21,190 nucleotides of DNA, taken from IMG/VR virus record IMGVR_UViG_3300035034_001192, positions 1 through 21,190 of that record; one strand, written 5' to 3'. Position 1 is the stretch's first letter; every line of letters starts with the position of its first letter. Position numbers and translations under genes: made by a program. The notes beneath the pieces are model-generated. The model had not been told where the DNA came from. It saw only the letters and a program-made list of their open reading frames with translations, and searched no databases. The stretch is from a virus. Below are positions 1 through 6,732 of the stretch, piece after piece.

Positions 1-205
1 ACCAGAACCGGTATGTCCAATTCAAGGGAAACGATCTTGATATTTTTTCAATAACATGATTCATTTCTTCTATATCTTTACGACCTTCAATGCTGCAGGA
101 GCAAGTAGTATATTTATTTTCATTTTGGTAAGCTGTGCATCTTGTATGATGTGGTACTTCATTGGGTATGATTTCTACTCTGGGTTTGGATTTGGTTGGC
201 AGACT
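1..205 (-). CDS. Partial hypothetical protein, runs off the left edge
   Basis: On the minus strand one frame stays open from just after a TAA at 208-206 to the window edge, about 68 codons. The translation looks protein-like: it is charged, with a Cys-Ser-Cys-Ser-Ile-Glu-Gly-Arg stretch and then an Asp-Ile-Glu-Glu-Met helix-like segment. I do not recognise the family. There is no ATG, GTG or TTG near the beginning; the earliest plausible start is CTG at 202-200, which lies inside a hairpin. It follows the SSB-like gene on the same strand with a gap of about 30 bases, so it is probably the next gene of that operon. The start and even the reality of the gene are uncertain, because a short rival frame overlaps it. 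Confidence 0.42.
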
Positions 206-220
206 TTAAGCGGTCTGCCA
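197..220 (-). other. 8-bp hairpin after the SSB-like gene
   Basis: TGGCAGAC (197-204) and GTCTGCCA (213-220) form a perfect 8-bp inverted repeat around an 8-base loop. It lies just downstream of the SSB-like stop codon (236-234) and covers the presumed start of the next minus-strand ORF. No T-run follows it on either strand, so it is not a standard intrinsic terminator. It may stabilise the upstream mRNA end or control translation of the next ORF. That role is inferred. Confidence 0.5.
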
Positions 221-233
221 GCGCCTGAGACGA

Positions 234-1160
234 TTACCTAGCTGGTGGTAAAGTCGGCATACCTGCAGCAGCCGGAGGTGCAGCAGCCGGAGGTGCAGCA
301 GCCGGAGGTGCAGCAGCCGGAGGTGCAGCAGTAGGTAAAGGTGCAGCAGCCACGTTTTGCACAAAATCATGTGCAGGTGGAGCATACCCTTGATGTGCAG
401 CAGCCGGAGGTGCAGCAGCCGGAGGTGCAGCAGCCAGAGGTGCAGCAGCCGGAGGTGCAGCAGCCGGAGGTGCAGCAGCCGGAGGTGCAGCAGTAGGTAA
501 AGGCGTGTTTGATGCAAGAGGTGTTAAACTCGCGCCAACAGGTAACTGATATTGCTGACCTTTAAACATTTCATCAGGGTTAGCACCAGCTGTTCCACTG
601 ATCGCAGGACCGTAGGCAACAAACTCGAAAGCATTAGGGTTAATGTAAATACCACCGTCACTATTGTTATGAACTTTAATTGTAACATTTGCTGCAATGT
701 AGTCACCAGTCTTGATTTCAGAAGCGTCCATTTGTCTGTACGTTCCGTTGTCACCTTTCTTGAAAACAGGAGGTGCAAAAGCTTGTGTTGATATTTTCAA
801 CACATAGTGACCTGGGAAACCTTCACGAACATTATAAGGTGTTTTAGATTTTTTAGGGCAGGCAGGACTGTCACCGTCTACGAACTTCCACGCAAAATCA
901 CGATCGACAACAGGTTGACCATCTGCTCCGATAGGGTACATGCTTCCAACTTCTTGAACCATTTTACCGTAAATATCATTAAACTGATCTTTAGGGATAG
1001 CGATCTCACAACGCCATTCTTGAACAACAAGACCTGTTGTTTTATCTATGATATTTTCACCGGTGTGAAAATCTGTCTTGTTTTGAGCAAGTGCTGGATT
1101 ACCAGCGACAATTCTTCCAGGCGGTAAAGTTATTTCTTCTATAGGCATAGTAGTCTCCAT
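234..1160 (-). CDS. DUF2815-type single-stranded DNA-binding protein with Ala/Pro repeat tail
   Basis: This 308-residue protein has an N-terminal domain of about 215 residues resembling the phage DUF2815 family, which is thought to be an OB-fold single-strand DNA-binding protein of replication and recombination. The most characteristic segment is IKTGDYIAANVTIKVHNN followed by an Asn-Ala-Phe-Glu-Phe-Val stretch. Residues from about 220 on are almost only Ala and Pro in five-residue AAAPP units. They form two arrays separated by a short Tyr/His/Asp-containing insert. The end is GMPTLPPAR, so the acidic tip common to bacterial SSBs and T7 gp2.5 is absent. It lies 8 bases after the DUF2800-like nuclease, a pairing common in phage recombination modules. 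The start is ATG; another Met at codon 5 is possible. Confidence 0.8.
   Translation of the reverse strand: METTMPIEEITLPPGRIVAGNPALAQNKTDFHTGENIIDKTTGLVVQEWRCEIAIPKDQFNDIYGKMVQEVGSMYPIGADGQPVVDRDFAWKFVDGDSPACPKKSKTPYNVREGFPGHYVLKISTQAFAPPVFKKGDNGTYRQMDASEIKTGDYIAANVTIKVHNNSDGGIYINPNAFEFVAYGPAISGTAGANPDEMFKGQQYQLPVGASLTPLASNTPLPTAAPPAAAPPAAAPPAAAPLAAAPPAAAPPAAAHQGYAPPAHDFVQNVAAAPLPTAAPPAAAPPAAAPPAAAPPAAAGMPTLPPAR
265..330 (+). repeat. 15-bp tandem repeat array (four units plus partial)
   Basis: The unit gcagcagccggaggt starts at 265, 280, 295 and 310 and ends in a partial copy. Being 15 bases long it keeps the frame of the minus-strand SSB-like gene and encodes AAAPP-type units. The same border sequence, gcagcagtaggtaaagg, closes this array (325-341) and the next one (487-503), so a block of 162 bases (54 codons) appears to have been duplicated as a whole. 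Confidence 0.93.
397..492 (+). repeat. 15-bp tandem repeat array (six units plus partial)
   Basis: The gcagcagccggaggt unit is repeated at 397, 412, 427, 442, 457 and 472. The third copy has one G-to-A change that turns a Pro into Leu in the protein. The array ends in the same border sequence as the array at 265-330. The near-identity of the copies points to recent slippage or unequal recombination. Confidence 0.93.
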
Positions 1161-1168
1161 TTAGTTGG

Positions 1169-2260
1169 TTAATTGTTTTTGCCGAACAATTGTTCAGCTT
1201 TTTTAGACCCGTCCACTCGGACAAGTTTAATTCCTTTATTAGGGCGTTCACAGAAAGCGTCTATAACTTCCTGCGAAACCCCGGCTTTCTTAGCTTGGTT
1301 AGGTGTGATAATAGCTTTTTTACTAACATCAACATTAGTCAACGAAGTTACCACTTCTACACTCATACCTTTTTTCCAAGTGTTATTACCTAAAGCTGTG
1401 TGCAACGAATAGTTAGGCACTATTTTACCGTGGCGAATACGGGTGGCAGCTAAATCATCGTAAGCAACCTCAGCTTCATTTAGAACAGATTTCGCCCTTT
1501 TAATCTCGTCCATAATCAAAGACAACTGATCGTTATCAACCTCTGAGTCATAAGCAATTTCAGCTACATCAATAGAGTTTGTTAAAGCAATTTGATTACC
1601 TGGGCATTGTGTCATTGAAGAACATTTATAACATTGTTCGCTCGTCACAACTTTATCTGAAGGATTTATCAACATTGTTTTTAATTCGTCAAATTTATCC
1701 TTCAGTTCACTGTGGGAAATTTCCCAAGTTCTTAAAGCACCTTGTGGGTGGAAACCACGAGGTTGATAAATCCTGAACACAATTTTTTCAGGTGTGATAC
1801 CTTTTACTGAATCATACCAACCCAAAGCGTGACTAATTAACGTCCAATTGTTTTCAGGCTCTACAACTTTCCAACCGTATTTGAAGTCAGAAATGAACAA
1901 AGTGTTTTCTTCGAAACACACATGATCTGCCCTGCCACGGATTTCATAATGTTGATTATCTGTGTGAGAAGTGACCAATTCCGTGTCACCTTTACCTACA
2001 ATGTCAGCAAGGTATTTTTCACAATCTTTGATCATACCAACAGTTATGAAAATACCGTTGGGTGCTTTCTTGTCGATCATGTCGTCAGCTTTAAAGTTAC
2101 CTTTAAAAACTTCTTCACACAACCAATGGGCAGCGTTTCCTTCATCTTTAACAGTTGTGTCTTGATTGATTCGGGTTACTTTACCCAATAATCTTGAACC
2201 ATTGCATTTCGCAAATCTGTTTAAATCTGTGGCAGTTAAACTCAACATACTAAATTCCAT
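1169..2260 (-). CDS. DUF2800-type PD-(D/E)XK nuclease (Cas4/RecB-like)
   Basis: This 363-residue protein resembles phage DUF2800 proteins, a branch of the RecB/Cas4 nuclease superfamily. The core shows EGNAAHWL (40-47), GRADH with Asp112, and SDFKYG with Asp125 and Lys127, followed by a Gln-Pro-Arg at 166-168. These match motifs H, I, II/III and QhXXY of the fold. Cys19 near the N-terminus and Cys210, Cys213 and Cys219 after the core have the spacing of a Cas4/AddB-type iron-sulfur cluster. It probably processes DNA ends in recombination or replication together with the SSB-like neighbour. The start overlaps the end of the upstream gene by 11 bases; ATG at codon 5 (2248) is an alternative start that would leave no overlap. 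Fold confidence is high; biochemical activity is inferred. Confidence 0.82.
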   Translation of the reverse strand: MEFSMLSLTATDLNRFAKCNGSRLLGKVTRINQDTTVKDEGNAAHWLCEEVFKGNFKADDMIDKKAPNGIFITVGMIKDCEKYLADIVGKGDTELVTSHTDNQHYEIRGRADHVCFEENTLFISDFKYGWKVVEPENNWTLISHALGWYDSVKGITPEKIVFRIYQPRGFHPQGALRTWEISHSELKDKFDELKTMLINPSDKVVTSEQCYKCSSMTQCPGNQIALTNSIDVAEIAYDSEVDNDQLSLIMDEIKRAKSVLNEAEVAYDDLAATRIRHGKIVPNYSLHTALGNNTWKKGMSVEVVTSLTNVDVSKKAIITPNQAKKAGVSQEVIDAFCERPNKGIKLVRVDGSKKAEQLFGKNN

Positions 2261-2942
2261 CAGTTGTCATTAAATTACAAGCTGTGTCGATTGCGACCTG
2301 ATTACCAGTAAAATCTGTAATCTGACTGAAATTAACACCTAATGTTGAGTTAATGCGTTGGACAAGCTCTGTTGTGTATTCCATTGTGATTTGTTTTTTA
2401 CCAAATGCTTGTTGAATACGCACCAGAAAAGAATTAATAGTGTTGACCGTTTGTGGAGCAACAGGAGCAACAGGAGCAACAGGAGCAACAGGAGCAACAG
2501 GAGCAACGATAGGAGCAACGATAGGAGCATCAGGAGCAACGATAGGAGCATCAGGAGCAACGATAGGAGCATCAGGAGCAACGATAGGAGCATCAGGAGC
2601 AACGATAGGAGCATCAGGAGTTCCTAATTGTTCATCACGCACAGCGATAAATGTTGCATCATCTAAACCGCGTCTTTTCTTGAATGAACCGTCTTTATTC
2701 ACTTTAACAGGGTCTGAGTGAATGCGAGCGTCCCATCTTAAACCTAATTTATCAACTGCTTCAGGAGCATCAGGAGCAACGATAGGAGCATCAGGAGTTC
2801 CTAATTGTTCATCACGCACAGCGATAGGAGCATCAGGAGCAACGATAGGAGCAACAGGTGTTTCAAGTTTTGGTATTGAGCCACCTAGTAAAGCCATAAG
2901 CTCCTCTTTGGTAGCGTCGTTGATAGTAACATTAAATTTCAT
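2250..2942 (-). CDS. WDARIHS-motif phage protein with Val-Ala-Pro repeats
   Basis: This 230-residue protein has three parts. Residues 1-27 are a short N-terminal segment. The middle holds RWDARIHS followed by NKDGSFKKRRG, a motif I recognise from many uncharacterised phage proteins of replication regions. The C-terminal 65 residues, after the repeats, look like the helical domain that usually ends this family. Between them lie IVAPDAP, IVAP and VAP repeats. The segment IAVRDEQLGTPDAP occurs on both sides of the WDARIHS module because of a 64-bp direct repeat. Function is unknown; an SSB or nuclease partner role is suggested only by the neighbours. It is the first gene of the minus-strand operon, with its start facing the divergent regulatory region. 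The start is ATG. Confidence 0.75.
   Translation of the reverse strand: MKFNVTINDATKEELMALLGGSIPKLETPVAPIVAPDAPIAVRDEQLGTPDAPIVAPDAPEAVDKLGLRWDARIHSDPVKVNKDGSFKKRRGLDDATFIAVRDEQLGTPDAPIVAPDAPIVAPDAPIVAPDAPIVAPDAPIVAPIVAPVAPVAPVAPVAPVAPQTVNTINSFLVRIQQAFGKKQITMEYTTELVQRINSTLGVNFSQITDFTGNQVAIDTACNLMTTDGI
2455..2625 (+). repeat. Nested 9-, 12- and 21-bp tandem repeats
   Basis: Reading on the plus strand: five ggagcaaca units (2455-2499), two ggagcaacgata units (2500-2523), then four units of ggagcatcaggagcaacgata (2524-2607) and a partial copy. All unit lengths are multiples of three, and in the minus-strand gene they encode VAP, IVAP and IVAPDAP. The 21-bp unit can be read as the 12-bp unit plus a further 9-bp element, so the array looks built by stepwise slippage. 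Confidence 0.95.
2586..2649. repeat. 64-bp direct repeat, copy 1
   Basis: The segment is identical to 2763-2826. It starts in the tandem array and runs through the sequence encoding IAVRDEQLGTPDAP. The two copies are 177 bases apart (59 codons), so the duplication keeps the frame and brackets the WDARIHS module. Confidence 0.95.
2763..2826. repeat. 64-bp direct repeat, copy 2
   Basis: Second copy of the repeat at 2586-2649, on the N-terminal side of the WDARIHS module in the protein. Recombination between the copies would delete exactly 59 codons in frame and remove the module. Confidence 0.95.
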
Positions 2943-3053
2943 TGTAGTTTTCCTTGTTTAGGTTGTTGGTGAATAAGTTTTAACATTCTCGTTGACAACA
3001 TACAAGTTATTTTTTACACTACTGTCAAATTAATTGCAACATGGAAATTTAAT
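2943..3053. promoter_or_regulatory. Divergent regulatory region between nuclease/SSB operon and helicase operon
   Basis: These 111 bases separate two diverging gene starts. The block gttgttggtga (2962-2972), then ttaac, then cgttgacaac (2990-2999) recurs with T for C in the last element in the other divergent region at 7886-7921. GTTGACAAC is an imperfect palindrome and overlaps the -35 box of the plus-strand promoter, so it could be an operator. A second TTGACA reads on the minus strand at 3028-3023, but no good -10 follows it. Confidence 0.55.
2992..3020 (+). promoter_or_regulatory. Sigma-70-type promoter for the helicase operon
   Basis: A perfect -35 box TTGACA (2992-2997) is followed after 17 bases by TACACT (3015-3020), which matches four of six -10 consensus bases. 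Transcription would start near 3027 and give a leader of about 27 bases before the ATG at 3054. Confidence 0.6.
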
Positions 3054-3686
3054 ATGTCTGTATTTCACGTAAAGTCTTCTACATTAAGTCGTCTATCTTC
3101 CCTCGCTACTTTCTTTGAGGCTTCAACACCTGAAGATATGAGAAAGGAATTAAACACTGTTCGACTGGAAAACAAAGGTGGAAAAACTTTCGCTATTGTC
3201 AGCAACCAGAAAATTGCTGCTATAGAACATGTGTCCACCACTGACGAACCGGATGGAGCGGTACACCTTATTTTATCCGAAGGTTTATTACAACAGTTGT
3301 TTATGGAAGCGTCTAGCGATTGTGAAATGACTCTCAACACAATTCCAGAAATGGGTATATCAACAATGGAATCCACATCAGGTTACAATGTTTCAAACTG
3401 TTGTCACTGGTGGGAACCTCGCTGGTTGGACAAGTGGCAAACCTGGGCGACTGAACCAGCGACTGAAACAATCGGGATAATGGCTTGGAACATGAATCGT
3501 GTTGAAAGTTTGTTGAAAACCAGTCCATCAGGTAACATTGTGTTTCCTGCGTTTGTTGACACGACCACACCTGTGGTTTTCAGAGATTACTTTAACCCAA
3601 AATGGGTCGGTATCATGTTTGCTCAATTAACAGATGATATAAAAATCACTGAACCTGCTGTACTACCTGAATGGTGGGGTGTGTGA
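3054..3686 (+). CDS. Hypothetical phage protein, first gene of helicase operon
   Basis: I do not recognise this 210-residue soluble protein with certainty. It has no signal peptide or membrane segment and is rich in Trp in the middle (CHWWEPRWLDKWQTW, residues about 120-134). The last 50 residues, including GNIVFPAFVD and TPVVFRDYFNPKWVG, look like beta strands ending in a conserved phage-type segment. Its place at the head of an operon with helicase and nuclease genes makes a DNA-replication role likely; a sliding-clamp-like processivity factor is one guess, not supported by a clear motif. A TGGAAA ribosome site lies 7 bases before the ATG. The stop overlaps the next start (TGATG). Confidence 0.6.
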   Translation: MSVFHVKSSTLSRLSSLATFFEASTPEDMRKELNTVRLENKGGKTFAIVSNQKIAAIEHVSTTDEPDGAVHLILSEGLLQQLFMEASSDCEMTLNTIPEMGISTMESTSGYNVSNCCHWWEPRWLDKWQTWATEPATETIGIMAWNMNRVESLLKTSPSGNIVFPAFVDTTTPVVFRDYFNPKWVGIMFAQLTDDIKITEPAVLPEWWGV

Positions 3687-4084
3687 TGGAAACTAGAATG
3701 TGCATGACAGTACACAACCCACCGAAATCATATGGTGATTGCATACGAGCGTGTGTTGCAACACTTGCTGATGACGATCAAGTACCCCATGTTTTCAGCA
3801 ACGAAAAAACATCAGAAGAATCTTGGGTAGAACTCAGAGCTTTTCTTAAAAGTAAAGGTCGCGCACTTTGGGTGTGGTCAACTAAAGACCATGAAAAAGA
3901 AATGAAAGAAAATAACCCGGACATGGCCTACATGTTGATATGTGGTACTGAAACAGGTAACCATGCTGTGATTTGCAAAAATGGTAAAGTGGTTCATAAC
4001 CCGGCCTATTACCGTTCTGAAATCACAGGTCCCCCAGAACCTTTAGATGAGTACATGATAGCAGTCGTAGGGATTTTAACGTGA
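3686..4084 (+). CDS. Small papain/C39-like cysteine peptidase-fold protein
   Basis: This 132-residue protein carries a Cys-His-Asn pattern: Tyr-Gly-Asp-Cys at 16-19 (Cys19) at the start of a helix, Gly-Asn-His-Ala-Val at 91-95 (His93), and Val-His-Asn-Pro with Asn105. The same GDC...NHAV...VHNP layout is found in a widespread small phage family of papain-like fold. Whether it cleaves protein, acts as an amidase or is inactive cannot be told. An upstream in-frame ATG at 3671 would overlap the previous gene by 16 bases; I prefer the ATG at 3686, which overlaps the previous stop by one base (TGATG). It ends in GTGA shared with the helicase start, so the three genes are translationally coupled. 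Confidence 0.65.
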   Translation: METRMCMTVHNPPKSYGDCIRACVATLADDDQVPHVFSNEKTSEESWVELRAFLKSKGRALWVWSTKDHEKEMKENNPDMAYMLICGTETGNHAVICKNGKVVHNPAYYRSEITGPPEPLDEYMIAVVGILT

Positions 4085-5751
4085 AAGAATTGATTTTAAG
4101 GGATTACCAAAACAAGCTGAAACAGGACGCTTACAACTCTTGGAATGATGGTAACAGAAATGTACTTGCAGTGCTTTCAACAGGTGGTGGTAAGTCTAAA
4201 ATCATGTCCAGCATTACACTTGACCACTATAGAGCTAACCAACGTGTATCAATCATGGCGCACAGAAACGAGCTTGTAACTCAAATGTCGCTACATATCG
4301 CAGAATGTGGGATACCTCACAGGATTATAGGTGCTAAAAATACAGTTACACAAGCTATTAACATACATAAAAAAAACCTAGGGAAATCTTTCATAAGTCC
4401 CACAGCCGCGACATCTGTAATCGGTGTTGATACTTTAATGGCTAGGAGTGATGACCTCACCGCATGGGCTAAACAGGTTGATGTTTGGTTGATGGATGAA
4501 GCACATCACTCTATCGGAAATGACAAGGTAGACCCTAACAAATGGGGTAAAGCTGTAAAGCTTTTCACCAATGCACGTGGAATGGGGTTTACAGCCACAC
4601 CAGTTCGTGCAGATGGTCAAGGGTTGGGGCGCACATCCGATGGTTGTATGGACAGCATGGTTATAGGGCCTGACACGCGATGGTTAATAAATAATCAACA
4701 CTTGTGTGAATATGAGATTGTTTGCCCTACCTCTGATCTACAAGTGGAGGATTCAAAACTAAGTAAAGACGGTGATTGGTCGAGTCAAACATTACGTAAA
4801 GCCGCTGAAAAATCCAAGATTGTTGGTGATGTTGCGGAAAACTATTGTAGACATGCTCTAGGTAGGAAAGCTGTTGTTTTTGCGACAGATTGTGAAACGG
4901 CTGACGAAATTGCTAAACAATTCAATGATTGGGGTATCAACGCAGCTTCGGTAAACGGTAAATCCTTGACTGCATATCGAGTCCAAGTGTTAGAGGATTT
5001 TGCAGCAGGGAAAATTTCAGTTCTTATAAACGTCGATTTGTTTGACGAAGGTTTTGATCTACCCACGTGTGAAGTGGTGATAATGGCAAGACCCACAGCG
5101 TCACTTGGGAAATACCTTCAAATGATAGGTCGTGTTCTTCGCTTCCTACCGGGTAAAACAGCTTTAGTTATAGACCATGTGTCAAATGTCATAAGACATA
5201 ACCTACCTGATAAACCTCGACTTTGGACGTTGGATAGACGTGAAAAACGAGCGAAACATGTTAAAGACCCTGACGAAATTGAACTGACTATATGTAAAAG
5301 CCCTGAATGTGCCAAACCTTATGAAAAGTTTAGAGAGGTTTGCCCTTATTGTGGTTTTGCCAAACCTTTACCTAACCCAGCAGACAGGTCTATTGAAATG
5401 GTTGATGGTGATCTAACATTGCTTGACAAAGCAGCTTTAGATAAAATGCGTGCAGCAATGGAGTTAGAAACACCTGCCAGCATTGCCGATCGGGTTGGCC
5501 ATGTGGCAGGACCTATTGCAGGTAAAGCTGCTTCTAACAGGCAAAACGAGAAGATGGAAGCACATGAGCAATTAGAAGAAAACATTGCACAATGGGCCGG
5601 TATAGAGCGCGTAAAAGGGTTCACAGACCGAGAAATACAGAAGAAATTTTACTTAACCGCAGGAATTGACGTGTTGTCAGCTTTGGACGGGAGCAGGAAG
5701 AGAAAAGAATTTGAACAATTGTCAGAAACAGTGAGGAATTGGTATGAATGA
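4081..5751 (+). CDS. Superfamily-2 DEAH helicase with C-terminal Cys4 knuckle
   Basis: The 556-residue protein is a RecG/UvrB/RadD-like superfamily-2 helicase acting on phage DNA during replication, recombination or repair. Visible motifs are the Q-like RDYQ near residue 8, Walker A STGGGKSK (33-40), DEAH (139-142), TATP (171-174), a second RecA-like domain with LINVDLFDEGFDLP, and motif VI MIGRVLR (about 348-354). Cys405, Cys410, Cys421 and Cys424 form a zinc-knuckle, as in the bacterial RadD/YejH group. The last 120 residues are helical and of unknown role. The start is GTG, overlapping the previous stop as GTGA, and the end overlaps the VRR-NUC gene by 8 bases. Helicase assignment is secure; its exact pathway is inferred. 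Confidence 0.92.
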   Translation: MKELILRDYQNKLKQDAYNSWNDGNRNVLAVLSTGGGKSKIMSSITLDHYRANQRVSIMAHRNELVTQMSLHIAECGIPHRIIGAKNTVTQAINIHKKNLGKSFISPTAATSVIGVDTLMARSDDLTAWAKQVDVWLMDEAHHSIGNDKVDPNKWGKAVKLFTNARGMGFTATPVRADGQGLGRTSDGCMDSMVIGPDTRWLINNQHLCEYEIVCPTSDLQVEDSKLSKDGDWSSQTLRKAAEKSKIVGDVAENYCRHALGRKAVVFATDCETADEIAKQFNDWGINAASVNGKSLTAYRVQVLEDFAAGKISVLINVDLFDEGFDLPTCEVVIMARPTASLGKYLQMIGRVLRFLPGKTALVIDHVSNVIRHNLPDKPRLWTLDRREKRAKHVKDPDEIELTICKSPECAKPYEKFREVCPYCGFAKPLPNPADRSIEMVDGDLTLLDKAALDKMRAAMELETPASIADRVGHVAGPIAGKAASNRQNEKMEAHEQLEENIAQWAGIERVKGFTDREIQKKFYLTAGIDVLSALDGSRKRKEFEQLSETVRNWYE

Positions 5752-6127
5752 AACAGCGGTGAGTCAACACATAATCTTAGATGCTGCCCAACACAGTGTT
5801 GATCTCTGGAGGAACAACAGCGGTGGATTTTACGACGAGCGAGGGAGGTTTGTCCGATATGGTCTCGGAGCTTTCACAAAAGAACAACAGCTCGCCAGCA
5901 GTGATTATGTTGGCATCACTCCCATATTCATAACACCTGACATGGTTGGAACGTTTGTAGGGGTGTTTACGGCTGTTGAAATGAAGAATACTGGTTGGAA
6001 ATTTAACATCAATGATAAAAGAAGCTTGTACCAAAGCAATTTTATTGATATGGTGCTAAAACGAGGCGGTTATGCCGGTTTCGCACAGAACACAGAAGAA
6101 TTTAGAAGAATCATTAAACATGGCTAA
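5744..6127 (+). CDS. VRR-NUC-type PD-(D/E)XK nuclease
   Basis: The 127-residue protein matches stand-alone phage VRR-NUC nucleases. Key features are LWRNNSGGF (21-29), the RYGLG turn (38-42), Ser-Ser-Asp with Asp54, Glu79-x-Lys81 as the catalytic pair, Gln97, and the RGGYAG loop (107-112). Such enzymes are structure-selective or Holliday-junction-type nucleases, often beside a superfamily-2 helicase, which is the case here. The start lies 8 bases before the helicase stop, and the gene ends in ATGGCTAA shared with the next gene. The domain call is strong; the substrate is inferred. Confidence 0.88.
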   Translation: MNETAVSQHIILDAAQHSVDLWRNNSGGFYDERGRFVRYGLGAFTKEQQLASSDYVGITPIFITPDMVGTFVGVFTAVEMKNTGWKFNINDKRSLYQSNFIDMVLKRGGYAGFAQNTEEFRRIIKHG

Positions 6128-6395
6128 AAACACGAAAAAAAATATACTCCAGACAGGTGTGGAAATGTGGTTGGAAAATCCCATGTCTGTGAACGCACAC
6201 GCTATTGCTCGCAGAATGGGTATGACACACGGTGCGATCTTATATCATTTTCCTATCAGCGTTCGGGACGCAGTAGCAGACCATGCTGTTGAAAACGGTA
6301 ACTGCGCTATAATCTGTCAACTTATTGCTTCTGGTCATAAAGCTGTTAATGAGTTGACAGCAGAACTTCGTGATGAGTATTTAGCTAACTTTTAG
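6120..6395 (+). CDS. Short TetR-like helix-turn-helix protein
   Basis: From the ATG at 6120 the protein has 91 residues. Residues about 24-48, AHAIARRMGMTHGAILYHF and what follows, form a helix-turn-helix of the TetR N-terminal type. After it only about 40 residues remain, so the ligand-binding and dimerisation domain of true TetR proteins is missing. Similar short forms occur in phage replication modules. It may regulate transcription or recognise replication DNA. A longer frame from 6072 exists, but it would lie inside the VRR-NUC gene; the ATG at 6120 overlaps that stop by 8 bases, as elsewhere in this operon. It ends head-on with the minus-strand gene at 6385, overlapping by 11 bases. Confidence 0.78.
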   Translation: MAKNTKKNILQTGVEMWLENPMSVNAHAIARRMGMTHGAILYHFPISVRDAVADHAVENGNCAIICQLIASGHKAVNELTAELRDEYLANF

Positions 6396-6732
6396 TTAAT
6401 TTTACACAAGATTTGTTGATGCACGTTTTGAACTTCCTTTCGATAACGCCTTGCATTTCAACCTGCGCCATCGCAGCACCGCACTGACAGAAGTAGAGGT
6501 ATTCATGTTCGTCGAACTCAGGCAATTGTGCAGTTTTCCCACACTCCATGCAATCACCGTCAAGAACCTGTTCAGGGTATGATTCGGTAACACAACAATG
6601 GCAGTCGTCAGGGTGGTGATATATACAGCTGTAGTCAGTTTTTGGCACATGGAATAACATTAACTTCTCGACAAACTTTGTCAGTTTTTCTACATCCGCT
6701 TCAAGTTTAATAATTCTTTGCTGATCGTTCAT
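6385..6732 (-). CDS. Cys-rich protein with N-terminal coiled coil
   Basis: I do not recognise the family of this 115-residue protein. Residues 1-28 form a heptad-like helix (IIKLEADVEKLTKFVEKL), typical of an oligomerising coiled coil. The rest holds three groups of Cys/His: a His-His-Pro-Asp-Asp-Cys-His-Cys-Cys cluster, CMEC, and CQC with two later Cys. This suggests one or two zinc sites. It is the last gene of a five-gene minus-strand cassette and starts inside the stop codon of the 51-residue gene (ATGA). A nucleic-acid or protein-binding adaptor is a reasonable guess, nothing more. Confidence 0.65.
   Translation of the reverse strand: MNDQQRIIKLEADVEKLTKFVEKLMLFHVPKTDYSCIYHHPDDCHCCVTESYPEQVLDGDCMECGKTAQLPEFDEHEYLYFCQCGAAMAQVEMQGVIERKFKTCINKSCVKLTKS

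Noticed and set aside
197-220. Intrinsic transcription terminator after the SSB-like gene
   Set aside because: The 8-bp stem is good, but no T-run follows on either strand.
56-241. 61-residue hydrophobic plus-strand frame
   Set aside because: It opposes the minus-strand operon, has no ribosome site, and reaches across the SSB-like stop; it is probably the complement of the left-edge ORF.
265-492. 15-bp direct repeats looking like a CRISPR array
   Set aside because: The units follow one another without unique spacers, are short and are in frame inside an Ala/Pro-rich protein.
2358-2961. Plus-strand open frames across the nested repeats (Arg-Ser-Asn and Gly-Ala-Thr repeats)
   Set aside because: They are shadows created because the repeat units are multiples of three and lack stops on both strands; no ribosome site or family match supports them.
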